A stretch of 64,000 nt of DNA, taken from contig JAWPMO010000001.1 in the NCBI GenBank assembly GCA_033344875.1, positions 1,575,595 through 1,639,594 on the forward strand, in the 5' to 3' direction. Shown in pieces: positions 26,877 through 34,820 of the stretch; within the stretch, counting starts at the first letter, position 1, and every line of letters begins with the position of its first letter. Position numbers and translations under genes: made by a program. The notes under the pieces are model-generated. The model had not been told where the DNA came from. It searched no databases and worked only from the letters and a program-made list of their open reading frames with translations. The DNA is from Ilumatobacteraceae bacterium. Its GTDB lineage: Bacteria > Actinomycetota > Acidimicrobiia > Acidimicrobiales > Ilumatobacteraceae.

Positions 26877-28145
26877 GTGCCCGAGACCATTACCATCACC
26901 GACGACCGGACCGGGAAGACGGTCACCGTCCCGATCGAGGGCGGGGTGTTCCCCTCCAGCGCGCTGCGCGAGCTCGACCCGTCACTGTTCATGTACGACC
27001 CGGCCTACATGTCGACGGCGGCGTGCAAGTCCGAGATCACGTATCTCGACGGCGCCAACGGCGTACTCCGCTATCGCGGCTACCCGATCGAGCAGCTCGC
27101 CGAGAAGTCGACCTACCTCGAAGTGGCGTACCTCCTCGTCAACGGCGAGCTGCCGACGACCGAGCAGCTCGACGCGTGGACCCACGAGATCACCCATCAC
27201 ACGTTCATCCACGAGAACATGCGCAAGCGGTTCGTCGACGGTTTCCACTACGACGCCCACCCGATGGGCATGTTCGTCTCGTCGCTGGCGGCGCTCGGCA
27301 CGTTCTACGAAGGCGCCAAAGACGTCCACGACCCCGACGCCCGGCATCGCCAGATCGTCCGCCTGATCGGCAAGACTCCGACGCTCGCCGCGATGGCGTA
27401 CCGCTTCTCGGTCGGCCTGCCGTTCAACTACCCGGACAACGACTTGTCCTACCCGGCGAACTTCCTCAACATGATGTGGAAGATCGGTCCGCGTTACGAG
27501 GTCGACCCTCGACTCGAGCGGGCGATGGACATCCTGTTCATCCTCCACGCCGACCACGAGCAGAACTGCGGCACCACCGCGATGCGCGTCGTCGGTTCCA
27601 GCCAGACCGATCCCTACTCGTCCGCTGCCGCGGCGGCGAGCGCGCTCTACGGCCCGCTGCACGGTGGCGCCAACGAGGCGGTCGTGCGGATGCTGGCCGA
27701 CATCGGCCACAAGGACAACGTGCCCGCCTTCATCGAATCGGTGAAGAACGGCGAGGGCCGCCTCATGGGCTTCGGCCACCGCGTGTACAAGAACTACGAC
27801 CCGCGCGCCACCATCATCAAGAAGGCCGCCTACGACGTCTTCGAGGTCACCGGCAAGAACCCGCTGCTCGACATCGCGTTGGCCCTCGAAGAGGTCGCGC
27901 TGCAAGACCCGTACTTCGTCGACCGCAAGCTGTACCCGAACGTCGACTTCTACTCGGGCCTCATCTACCAGGCCCTCGGCTTCCCCGTCGACATGTTCAC
28001 GGTGCTGTTCGCCATCCCGCGCACCGTCGGCTGGCTGGCGCACTGGCAGGAACTGCTCAACGACCCGGCACAGAAGATCTCTCGTCCCCGGCAGTGGTAC
28101 GCCGGCGTCGACGAACGAGATTACGTCGCGATCGACGCTCGCTGA
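26877..28145 (+). CDS. gltA: Citrate synthase
   Basis: A 422-residue type II citrate synthase that condenses acetyl-CoA and oxaloacetate. Active-site segments are HADHEQNCGTTAMRVVGSS, LHGGANEAVV (His) and GFGHRVYKNYDPRA (His and Arg); the catalytic Asp lies in PNVDFYSG. Length and all motifs are normal. The GTG start has a GAAGGA ribosome site. A strong hairpin terminator follows at 28192. With the aconitase at 16214, two consecutive TCA cycle steps are encoded in the window but not in one operon. Confidence 0.97.
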   Translation: MPETITITDDRTGKTVTVPIEGGVFPSSALRELDPSLFMYDPAYMSTAACKSEITYLDGANGVLRYRGYPIEQLAEKSTYLEVAYLLVNGELPTTEQLDAWTHEITHHTFIHENMRKRFVDGFHYDAHPMGMFVSSLAALGTFYEGAKDVHDPDARHRQIVRLIGKTPTLAAMAYRFSVGLPFNYPDNDLSYPANFLNMMWKIGPRYEVDPRLERAMDILFILHADHEQNCGTTAMRVVGSSQTDPYSSAAAAASALYGPLHGGANEAVVRMLADIGHKDNVPAFIESVKNGEGRLMGFGHRVYKNYDPRATIIKKAAYDVFEVTGKNPLLDIALALEEVALQDPYFVDRKLYPNVDFYSGLIYQALGFPVDMFTVLFAIPRTVGWLAHWQELLNDPAQKISRPRQWYAGVDERDYVAIDAR

Positions 28146-28191
28146 GTCGAGACGCTCGCTGCGTCATCAGCGCCGTTCCATCACCACCGAG

Positions 28192-28225
28192 CGCCGTCGG
28201 GTCGATGTTCGACCCGGCGGCGTTT
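28192..28225 (+). terminator. Intrinsic terminator after citrate synthase
   Basis: Arms 28192-28205 and 28209-28222 pair over 14 positions with one G-U wobble, loop TGT, followed by TTT. It lies 47 bases after the gltA stop and just before the convergent repeat protein stop. Confidence 0.7.
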
Positions 28226-28253
28226 GCCGTTCGGAACCGATCGACGGCTCGGG

Positions 28254-28832
28254 TCAGAGGCAGTCGGCGACCAGGTCGAGCGCCGCGCTGACCGTTTCGA
28301 GCAGGGCGGCGGGCGGCACCGGGGGTTGCGCGACGGCGACCTGGGGCCTGGCCGGCGCAGCGGGCACCGGCGGCGATCCCACGGCGACCTCGGGCTCCTG
28401 GGCCGTGGGCGGCACCGGGGGCTGACCGACCGCGACCTCGGGCTCCTGGGCCGCCGGCGGCACCGGGGGCTGCCCGACCGCGACCTCGGGCTCCTGGGCC
28501 GTGGGCGGCACCGGGGGCTGACCGACCGCGACCTCGGGCTCGGCGGGAGCGGGGGGCGGCGGCGGGGCACCGACGGCGACGGTCGTTCCGTCGACCTCAC
28601 CGGTCTCGGGGGCCGGCTCGTCGGCCGGCTCGGACGGTGCGACCTCGTCGTCGGACGTGGTCGGCTCGTCGGCCGGTTCGTCGGCCCAGACGGAACCTGC
28701 GGGGACGACGCCGCACATCGCGACGGCGATCGCCAACGCCCCGTACCGCTTCCGAGCAGAGTTCCGCCGTGTCATGGAGAACAGCGTACGAACGCCCGCC
28801 ACCTGCGTCCGGTCGAAATTCAAGATCACCAT
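28254..28832 (-). CDS. Secreted Pro-rich protein with 16-residue repeats
   Basis: A 192-residue protein of unknown function. A signal peptide (basic RRNSARKRYG, hydrophobic core, VWADE cleavage site near residue 50) is followed by an acidic Glu/Asp/Thr segment and then five 16-residue repeats of the form EPEVAVGQPPVPPTAQ at 98-177. The repeats would form an extended, polyproline-like rod. The C-terminus ends in a short helix with a lone Cys. The ATG at 28832 has GAGGGGAA upstream; an internal ATG at 28775 would give a more ordinary signal peptide. A cell-surface spacer or wall-associated role is a guess. Confidence 0.65.
   Translation of the reverse strand: MVILNFDRTQVAGVRTLFSMTRRNSARKRYGALAIAVAMCGVVPAGSVWADEPADEPTTSDDEVAPSEPADEPAPETGEVDGTTVAVGAPPPPPAPAEPEVAVGQPPVPPTAQEPEVAVGQPPVPPAAQEPEVAVGQPPVPPTAQEPEVAVGSPPVPAAPARPQVAVAQPPVPPAALLETVSAALDLVADCL
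28302..28541 (-). repeat. Tandem 48-bp coding repeats
   Basis: Five consecutive 48-base units encode the 16-residue EPEVAVGQPPVPP-type repeats. The first three units are nearly identical at the DNA level; the last two have diverged. Copy-number variation by slippage is expected. Confidence 0.8.
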
Positions 28833-28944
28833 AGGGTTCCCCTCAAGAACGAATGCTCACCGTACCCGTTCGCCACCCCAGTCGTCAATACGACCACTCT
28901 GAGTGACTTCAGGTGCGGGTTGCACTCGGTGGTGTGGCAGCCCG

Positions 28945-28950
28945 TACGAT
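28945..28950 (+). promoter_or_regulatory. -10 box of acyl-CoA dehydrogenase (leaderless)
   Basis: TACGAT is followed by 8 bases and the ATG at 28959, with no ribosome site. Confidence 0.5.
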
Positions 28951-28958
28951 CGTCGACG

Positions 28959-30065
28959 ATGGATTTCAGCTGGACCGACGAACAGATCGAGCTCCGCGAG
29001 CAGGCGTGTGAGGTGGCCCGATCGGCCGTCGAGCGCTTCGGCCGCCACAACGACTCGTGGATCAACGGCTTCAGCAAGGAGTTCGCCGTCGAGATGGCCG
29101 AACTGGGTTGGATCGGCCTCACCTGGCCGGTCGAGTTCGGCGGTGGCGGCCGTCCACCGATCGATCGCCTCATCATCGGAGAAGAACTCATCGCCGCCGG
29201 CGCGCCGATCGCCGCGATGTGGTTCGCCGACCGCCAGATGGGGCCGTCGCTGATCTCGTACGGTCGCCCCGACCAACAGGAGGCGTTCCTGCCGGGCATG
29301 TTGGCGGGCGAGACCACCTGGTGCATCGGCATGTCCGAACCCAATGCCGGCAGCGACCTCGCCGGCCTCACGACGCAAGCGGTGCGCGACGGTGACGAGT
29401 ACGTCATCAACGGTCAGAAGATCTGGACCAGCTTCGGGCTCGTCGCCGACTACTGCTACGTGATCTGTCGCACCACGAACGAGGGCCCGCCGCACCAGGG
29501 CATCAGCGAGATCATCGTGCCGATGGACACCCCCGGTGTCGAGGCACGACCGATCAAGGACATGACCACGAACCAGCACTTCTCCGAGGTCTTCTTCACC
29601 GACGTGCGGGTCCCGGTCACCAACCTGGTCGGCGTCGAGGGCAACGCCTTCAAGCAGACCATGACGCAGCTCGAGCACGAGCGCGGCGGCATCGACCGGC
29701 TCGTCAGCAACGAGGCGCTGTTCCGCATGGCGGTGGAGCGGGCCGACACCGCCGACCCGCGCATCCGTCAGGAGATCGCTGCGCTCGAAACCGGCTACCG
29801 GCTCGGCCGGATCCTCGTCACCCGGGAGGTTCTCAAGCAGGCACCCCGCGGGTTCTCCGCCGCGACCAAGTGTTTCTGCACCGAACACGAGTGGCGGGTC
29901 GCCGAGTTCGTCGGACGCGTCTTCGGCGCCGAGGCAACGGTCTGGAGCGACGTCGTGCACGGCCTGCTCTACGCACCGGGCTACACGATCATGGGCGGCA
30001 CGTCCGACATCATGCGCAACATCCTCGGCGAGCGCGTCCTCGGTCTCCCCCGAGAGCCCCGCTGA
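28959..30065 (+). CDS. Acyl-CoA dehydrogenase family protein
   Basis: A 368-residue FAD-dependent acyl-CoA dehydrogenase. The N-terminal helical domain starts with DFSWTDEQIELREQ. The FAD/substrate segment is CIGMSEPNAGSDLAGL, followed by KIWTSFGLVADY, and the C-terminal signature is YTIMGGTSDIMRNILGERVLGL. The catalytic base is not at the most common Glu position, so the acyl chain class cannot be assigned. It starts without a leader after TACGAT. The next gene follows after a short hairpin and may be partly cotranscribed. Confidence 0.92.
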   Translation: MDFSWTDEQIELREQACEVARSAVERFGRHNDSWINGFSKEFAVEMAELGWIGLTWPVEFGGGGRPPIDRLIIGEELIAAGAPIAAMWFADRQMGPSLISYGRPDQQEAFLPGMLAGETTWCIGMSEPNAGSDLAGLTTQAVRDGDEYVINGQKIWTSFGLVADYCYVICRTTNEGPPHQGISEIIVPMDTPGVEARPIKDMTTNQHFSEVFFTDVRVPVTNLVGVEGNAFKQTMTQLEHERGGIDRLVSNEALFRMAVERADTADPRIRQEIAALETGYRLGRILVTREVLKQAPRGFSAATKCFCTEHEWRVAEFVGRVFGAEATVWSDVVHGLLYAPGYTIMGGTSDIMRNILGERVLGLPREPR

Positions 30066-30070
30066 AGCGA

Positions 30071-30097
30071 TACCGTGCCCACATGGGGGCACGGTGA
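30071..30097 (+). promoter_or_regulatory. Promoter with leaderless 4-codon ORF and hairpin before the hydrolase
   Basis: TACCGT (30071-30076) is followed by 6 bases and an ATG at 30083 that opens a 4-codon frame, MGAR-stop. Its TGA (30095-30097) overlaps the GTG start of the hydrolase at 30094. Arms 30073-30080 and 30087-30094 (CCGTGCCC/GGGCACGG) form a perfect 8-bp hairpin over the same bases, which in full-length readthrough RNA would cover the start. Confidence 0.45.
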
Positions 30098-30966
30098 GTT
30101 CGTTCCCGCCCGAGGTGGTGAACATCGACGTGGGCGACGCCGCACTCGGCGTCGTTCGTTGGCACACGCGCCCGGGCGCACCGGTCGTGTTCGCCGTGCA
30201 CGACTTCAGCGGCAACGCCTGGAGCTGGGCGGCGGTCGCCCGTCATCTCGAAGGTCGAGCCGCGCTCGTCGCCGTCGACCTGCGCGGACGCGGCTTCAGC
30301 CACCACATCGACGGTCCCTTCGGGGTACGGCAGCATGCCGACGACGTAGCGGCGATCATCCGCCGCCTCAATGCGTCGCCGGCCGTCATCGCGGGCCACG
30401 GCCTCGGTGCCTTCGTGGCGCTGGCCGCGGCGGAGCGACATCCTGCCGACGTCCGTGACGTCGTGCTGGTCGACGGCGGCAGCCCGATCCCCGCACCCGA
30501 CGGCGGCGACCCCGAGGAACGTCTGCGCGAGCTGCTCGGCCCGGCGCTCGGACGACTCGGTCGGGTCTGGACCGACCGGGTCGCCTACCGCTCCCGATGG
30601 ACCGAACACCCCGCCTTCGCCGACATGATGAACCCGGAGGTCGAGCGCTACGCCCTGAGCGATCTCGTCGAGTGCGACGGCGGCTTCCGCAGCCGGGTCA
30701 GCGAGACCGGGGTCCGCACCGACGGCGTCGAGCTGCTCGTCGACACCGAGCTCCGCACGATGCTCGAACGACGGCGTCGCACCCGGATCGTCGTGGCCGA
30801 GACCGGCCTCGACAACGGTCCGCCGCCCCTGGTCGACGACGACGTCGTCGCCCGCCTCGAACAACACCGGTGGCGCAGGGTGCCCGCCACCAACCACTAC
30901 TCGATCCTGCTCGGCGAGGCCGGCGCCGCGACGGTCGCCGACGAACTCGTCGCCTGCCTGGGCTGA
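30094..30966 (+). CDS. Alpha/beta-hydrolase fold protein lacking the nucleophile serine
   Basis: A 290-residue alpha/beta-hydrolase fold. The strand-turn VFAVHDFSGNAWSW at 32-45 (oxyanion region), VDLRGRGFS at 61-69 and a final NHYSILLG histidine are all normal. The nucleophile elbow, however, reads AGHGLGA (100-106), so the usual Ser/Asp/Cys at position 103 is Gly. It may be a non-hydrolytic member (cofactor-free oxygenase or lyase type) or have lost activity. The GTG start overlaps the stop of a 4-codon leader frame. Confidence 0.8.
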   Translation: MSSFPPEVVNIDVGDAALGVVRWHTRPGAPVVFAVHDFSGNAWSWAAVARHLEGRAALVAVDLRGRGFSHHIDGPFGVRQHADDVAAIIRRLNASPAVIAGHGLGAFVALAAAERHPADVRDVVLVDGGSPIPAPDGGDPEERLRELLGPALGRLGRVWTDRVAYRSRWTEHPAFADMMNPEVERYALSDLVECDGGFRSRVSETGVRTDGVELLVDTELRTMLERRRRTRIVVAETGLDNGPPPLVDDDVVARLEQHRWRRVPATNHYSILLGEAGAATVADELVACLG

Positions 30967-30969
30967 CCG

Positions 30970-31806
30970 TCACGCTCCGACGGTGATCATGGTGACGGCC
31001 CCGACCGCGAGCGCCATTCCGAACAGCTGCGAGCGGCTCGCACGTTCGCCGTCGAGGACCGACGCCAGCACCACGGTGCTCGCCGGATAGAGCGAGACGA
31101 GCACGGCGACCACGGTCAGCATGCCGCGCTGCGCCGCGAGCAGGTACAACCCGTTGGCGAGCCCGACGAGCAGACCGATGATCGCCCCCGGCGCCAGCGC
31201 CGACCGCTGCAGGCGGATGCTCGGGTCGCGACGCCGCATCGTCGCCAGTGCGACGATCAGCAGCGGGGTGGCAGCGAACCGACTGGTCAGCAGCGGCCAC
31301 AGCCCGGCCTCGTCCCCGGCCCGGGAGTACGCCACGAACAGCATGCCGAACGCAGCGCCGACCACTGCGGCGAGCAGCACGGTGGCCGGCTCGACGTTCG
31401 ACGCGGCGCCGATGCCGCCGATCAGCAGGACGGCGACGAGCGCAGCCACGATCCCGACGCTCGCCAGAACACTCGGGCGCTCACCGAGACCGAGACCGAC
31501 CAGCACCGGGACGGCTGCGGCCACGACGCCCGTGATCGGAGCGACCACCGTCATGTTGCCGCGGGACAGCGCCAGGTACAGACCCAGCACACCCGAACTC
31601 CCCGCCAAGCCGCCGACCACACCCCACCACACCGCGGCCGATGTCGGTCCCGCCGACTCGGCCAACGGAACCACCACGATCATGATGCCGAACAGGCTGA
31701 GCTCCGCGATCAACGTGACGACGATCGGCGCGAAACGTCGGCTGACCCGCCCACCGACGTAGTCGGAGACGCCGTACACCAGACCTGATCCGAGCGCCAA
31801 CAGCAT
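30970..31806 (-). CDS. EamA/DMT-family transporter
   Basis: A 278-residue membrane protein with about ten hydrophobic helices arranged as two EamA repeats (about 1-130 and 140-278), typical of drug/metabolite transporters. Characteristic pieces are LGLYLALSRGNMTVVAPI in the first repeat and ANGLYLLAAQRGMLTVVAVL in the second. It exports or imports small metabolites; the substrate is unknown. ATG at 31806 is chosen by the family start; the much longer upstream frame overlaps the VWA gene and is an artefact of base composition. It converges on the hydrolase with a 3-base gap. Confidence 0.85.
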   Translation of the reverse strand: MLLALGSGLVYGVSDYVGGRVSRRFAPIVVTLIAELSLFGIMIVVVPLAESAGPTSAAVWWGVVGGLAGSSGVLGLYLALSRGNMTVVAPITGVVAAAVPVLVGLGLGERPSVLASVGIVAALVAVLLIGGIGAASNVEPATVLLAAVVGAAFGMLFVAYSRAGDEAGLWPLLTSRFAATPLLIVALATMRRRDPSIRLQRSALAPGAIIGLLVGLANGLYLLAAQRGMLTVVAVLVSLYPASTVVLASVLDGERASRSQLFGMALAVGAVTMITVGA

Positions 31807-31926
31807 CGCCACCGCGCCGTGTGTAGCAGCCCGGACGCCCGAACGACGACGCCGTTTGCGAGGGCCCGTCACCAGGTCGACACATCCGTCGGGGAACTGC
31901 ATCCCTGCGCCGGGCGTCAGACCCGC

Positions 31927-33714
31927 ATGAAGCGCAGCAACGTGAACAGGTCGATGGCCGCCCTGGCGGCCGTGGGGGTGCTCCTCACCGGATGCAGTGG
32001 AGGGGACGACGACGCCGGTCCGCCCGGATCGGCCGGCGAGCAGTCGAGCGATGTGGGAGGCATCTTCGACACGAACGACGAGGGTCGCGACGACCGGGAC
32101 GGCGGCGACGACACCGTGGAGGAAGGGGGCGGCGACGACGAGTCGGAGTTCGCCGACAAGTCGACGGCCGAAGCACCGGTGAGCAGCGACGACGCAGGTG
32201 ACGCGAATGACGAGACCACCTTCGAGCCGGCGAACGGGGACACGTCCTCCGACGGTGCTGCCACGGCAGGTGCCCCGGAGCGGGGCAGCCGGGACGCGGA
32301 GGGAGGCCTGTTCGGTGCAGCGGAGCCCGCAGACGATCTGGATGCCGACCGCACCGAGGGCAACACCTTCGAGGACTACGGGTACCGCGACTTCGTCGAC
32401 GCAGCCGACGACCCCGAATCGACGTTCGCGCTCGACGTCGACACCGGATCGTTCTCGATCGCTCGCCGCTGGCTGGCCGAGGGCACGCTCCCGCCGCGTG
32501 AGTCGGTCCGGCCCGAGGAGTACGTCAATGCGTTCGAGTACGACTACGACGCACCTCGCGACGGCCTCGAGCTGACCGTCGACGGTGGCCCCTCCCCCTT
32601 CGACGACGACAACGTCCTGGTCCGCATCGGCGTGCAGGGCGAGATCGTCGACGACCGCGACCGCGGTGCCGCCGCACTCACGTTCGTCATCGACACGTCG
32701 GGCTCGATGGACCGTGACGACCGCCTCGGCCTCGTCAAGGAGTCGCTCTCGATCCTCGTCGACGAACTCGACGACGACGACACGGTCGCGATCGTCACCT
32801 ACGACGACAATTCGGGCGTCGTCCTCGAACCGACGAGCGTTCGTGATCGCGGCGAGATCCTCGATGCCATCGAACGACTTCGCCCGGGTGGTTCGACCAA
32901 CCTCGAGGCCGGGCTCCGCCAAGGATACGCACTGGCCGACGACGCGTTCCGCCGGGGCGGTATCAACCGCGTGGTCCTCGCGTCCGACGGCGTCGCCAAC
33001 GTCGGTGTGACCGACCCCGACCAACTCGCCCGAATGATCCGGGACGACGCCGACCGCGGCATCAACCTGGTCACCGTCGGCTTCGGCATGGGCAACTTCA
33101 ACGACGTGACGATGGAGCAGCTGGCCGACCAGGGCGACGGCTTCTACGCCTATGTCGACACCGAGGACGAGGCGGAGCGTCTGTTCGAGGACGAGCTGAC
33201 CTCGACACTGCTGACGATCGCCAAGGACGCCAAGATCCAGGTCGTCTTCGACCCGGAGATCGTCGACTCGTACCGGCTGATCGGATTCGAGAACCGGGGC
33301 GTGCTCGACCGCGACTTCCGCAACGACGACATCGACGCCGGCGAACTCGGTTCGGGGCACCAGGTCACCGCCCTCTACGACGTCGAGCTCCGGCGTGGCG
33401 TGACGCTCGACGACCGCGGCGACATCGGCGAGGTCTTCCTGCGGTGGGAGGACCCCGACGACGGCGAGGTCGTCGAGATCGACGAGGACATCGATCTCCG
33501 TGACATCGAGGAGCGTTGGGGCGACACCGAGCTCGACTTCCAGCTCGCCACCGTCGTGGCCGTGTTCGCCGAGATCATGCGCGAGAACCCGTACGCCGGC
33601 GATGTCGACATCGACGACCTGGTCGACGAGGTCGACCGTCTCGCCGACGACCTGGACGACCGCGAGATCGACGATCTCGCCGACCTGATCGAGCGGGCCG
33701 CCGAACTCCGCTGA
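31927..33714 (+). CDS. VWA-domain lipoprotein (YfbK-like)
   Basis: A 595-residue surface lipoprotein. The signal peptide ends in LLTGC (Cys23), then comes a long acidic, low-complexity linker to about 140. A VWF_N-type segment (FALDVDTGSFSIARRWL) leads to a VWA domain with an intact MIDAS motif, FVIDTSGSMDRDDRL, near 253-268. The C-terminal YfbK-type domain (about 400-595) follows. MIDAS proteins bind ligands through a divalent metal. It probably forms protein contacts at the outer membrane face or wall. It stands alone, with a strong terminator after it. Confidence 0.88.
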   Translation: MKRSNVNRSMAALAAVGVLLTGCSGGDDDAGPPGSAGEQSSDVGGIFDTNDEGRDDRDGGDDTVEEGGGDDESEFADKSTAEAPVSSDDAGDANDETTFEPANGDTSSDGAATAGAPERGSRDAEGGLFGAAEPADDLDADRTEGNTFEDYGYRDFVDAADDPESTFALDVDTGSFSIARRWLAEGTLPPRESVRPEEYVNAFEYDYDAPRDGLELTVDGGPSPFDDDNVLVRIGVQGEIVDDRDRGAAALTFVIDTSGSMDRDDRLGLVKESLSILVDELDDDDTVAIVTYDDNSGVVLEPTSVRDRGEILDAIERLRPGGSTNLEAGLRQGYALADDAFRRGGINRVVLASDGVANVGVTDPDQLARMIRDDADRGINLVTVGFGMGNFNDVTMEQLADQGDGFYAYVDTEDEAERLFEDELTSTLLTIAKDAKIQVVFDPEIVDSYRLIGFENRGVLDRDFRNDDIDAGELGSGHQVTALYDVELRRGVTLDDRGDIGEVFLRWEDPDDGEVVEIDEDIDLRDIEERWGDTELDFQLATVVAVFAEIMRENPYAGDVDIDDLVDEVDRLADDLDDREIDDLADLIERAAELR

Positions 33715-33722
33715 CATCGTGA

Positions 33723-33759
33723 CCGTGCGGGCGATCCGATGTCCGGGTCGCCCGCACGG
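33723..33759 (+). terminator. Hairpin terminator after VWA gene
   Basis: Perfect 12-bp arms 33723-33734 and 33748-33759 with a 13-base loop lie 8 bases after the VWA stop. No long T-tract follows. Confidence 0.6.
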
Positions 33760-33764
33760 ACTTG

Positions 33765-33770
33765 TACGGT
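33765..33770 (+). promoter_or_regulatory. -10 box of aldo/keto reductase (leaderless)
   Basis: TACGGT is followed by 6 bases and the ATG at 33777. The in-frame TTG at 33762 would overlap the box and is not used. Confidence 0.5.
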
Positions 33771-33776
33771 CGAAGC

Positions 33777-34775
33777 ATGGAGCATGTTCGATTCGGCCGT
33801 ACCGGCCTGCACGTGTCGAGACTCTGCCTCGGCACCATGACATTCGGTTTCCAGTGCGACGACGACACCTCGTTCGCCATCATGGACGCCGCCTACGACG
33901 CCGGCATCACGTTCTTCGACACGGCCGACGTCTACCCGATCGGTGGCCCGAGCGAGATTATCGGTCGCACCGAGGAGATCATGGGCCGCTGGATGTCCCG
34001 GGGCGAGCGCACCCGTGACGACATCGTGCTCGGCACCAAGTGCTTCGGTCACAGCGGCCCGCAACCGTGGGACCGCGGCAACGGCCGGAAGAACATCATG
34101 CGGGCGGTCGATGCCTCACTGCGCCGACTCGACACCGACTACATCGACCTCTACCAGATCCACTTCTACGATCCCGACGTCCACATCGACGAGACCCTCC
34201 GGGCGATGGACGACCTCGTGCGATCGGGCAAGGTTCGATACATCGGGTGCTCCAACACGTTGGCGTACCAGCTCGCCAGGGCGATCGGGCGCAGCGAACT
34301 CCACGACATCGTGCGGTTCGAGAGCGTGCAACCCCGCTACAACATGCTGTTCCGGGAGAACGAGCGCGAGCTGTTCCCGCTCTGCTCCGAGGAAGGCATC
34401 GCGGTCATTCCGTACAACCCGCTCGCCGCAGGCATGCTCACCGGCAAGCATCGCCCGGGCGCTCCGACCGAGGGCACCCGGTTCACGCTCGGGCGGTCGC
34501 AAGATCTCTACCAGGGCCGCTACTGGCACGACCGCATGTTCGAGTCGGTCGAAGCGATCCGCGCCGTCGCCGAAGACGCCGCCACCCCGATGACCACACT
34601 GGCGATCCAATGGGTGCTGGCCAACCCGACGATCACCGCGCCGATCGTCGGCGCCAGCCGACCCGAACAGCTCGCCGCGTCGGTCGCCGCCGTGGAGACG
34701 CCGATCGATCCGGAGGTCAAGCGACAGCTCGACGAGCTGACGGCGGTCTACCGCCAGGGTGACCACGACCGCTGA
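33777..34775 (+). CDS. Aldo/keto reductase
   Basis: A 332-residue TIM-barrel NADPH-dependent reductase. The catalytic tetrad is visible: Asp and Tyr in FFDTADVYPIGG, Lys in LGTKCFG, and His in LYQIHFYDP. The C-terminal GASRPEQLAASVAAV segment binds the cofactor. The closest style is the YghZ/potassium-channel-beta type of AKR. It begins without a leader after TACGGT and precedes zwf by 45 bases. The physiological carbonyl substrate is unknown. Confidence 0.93.
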   Translation: MEHVRFGRTGLHVSRLCLGTMTFGFQCDDDTSFAIMDAAYDAGITFFDTADVYPIGGPSEIIGRTEEIMGRWMSRGERTRDDIVLGTKCFGHSGPQPWDRGNGRKNIMRAVDASLRRLDTDYIDLYQIHFYDPDVHIDETLRAMDDLVRSGKVRYIGCSNTLAYQLARAIGRSELHDIVRFESVQPRYNMLFRENERELFPLCSEEGIAVIPYNPLAAGMLTGKHRPGAPTEGTRFTLGRSQDLYQGRYWHDRMFESVEAIRAVAEDAATPMTTLAIQWVLANPTITAPIVGASRPEQLAASVAAVETPIDPEVKRQLDELTAVYRQGDHDR

Positions 34776-34820
34776 CCCACGCACCGACCGGTGTCGATCG
34801 GTCTCGATCGGGGCGTTTGA

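Noticed and set aside
28302-28541. Regular 48-base repeats considered as a CRISPR-like array
   Set aside because: There are no spacers; the units are contiguous and keep one reading frame in a secreted protein.
30970-33843. A 957-codon minus-strand frame joining the EamA transporter to sequence opposite the VWA gene
   Set aside because: Only the last 278 codons make a transporter; the rest is the antisense shadow of the VWA gene.
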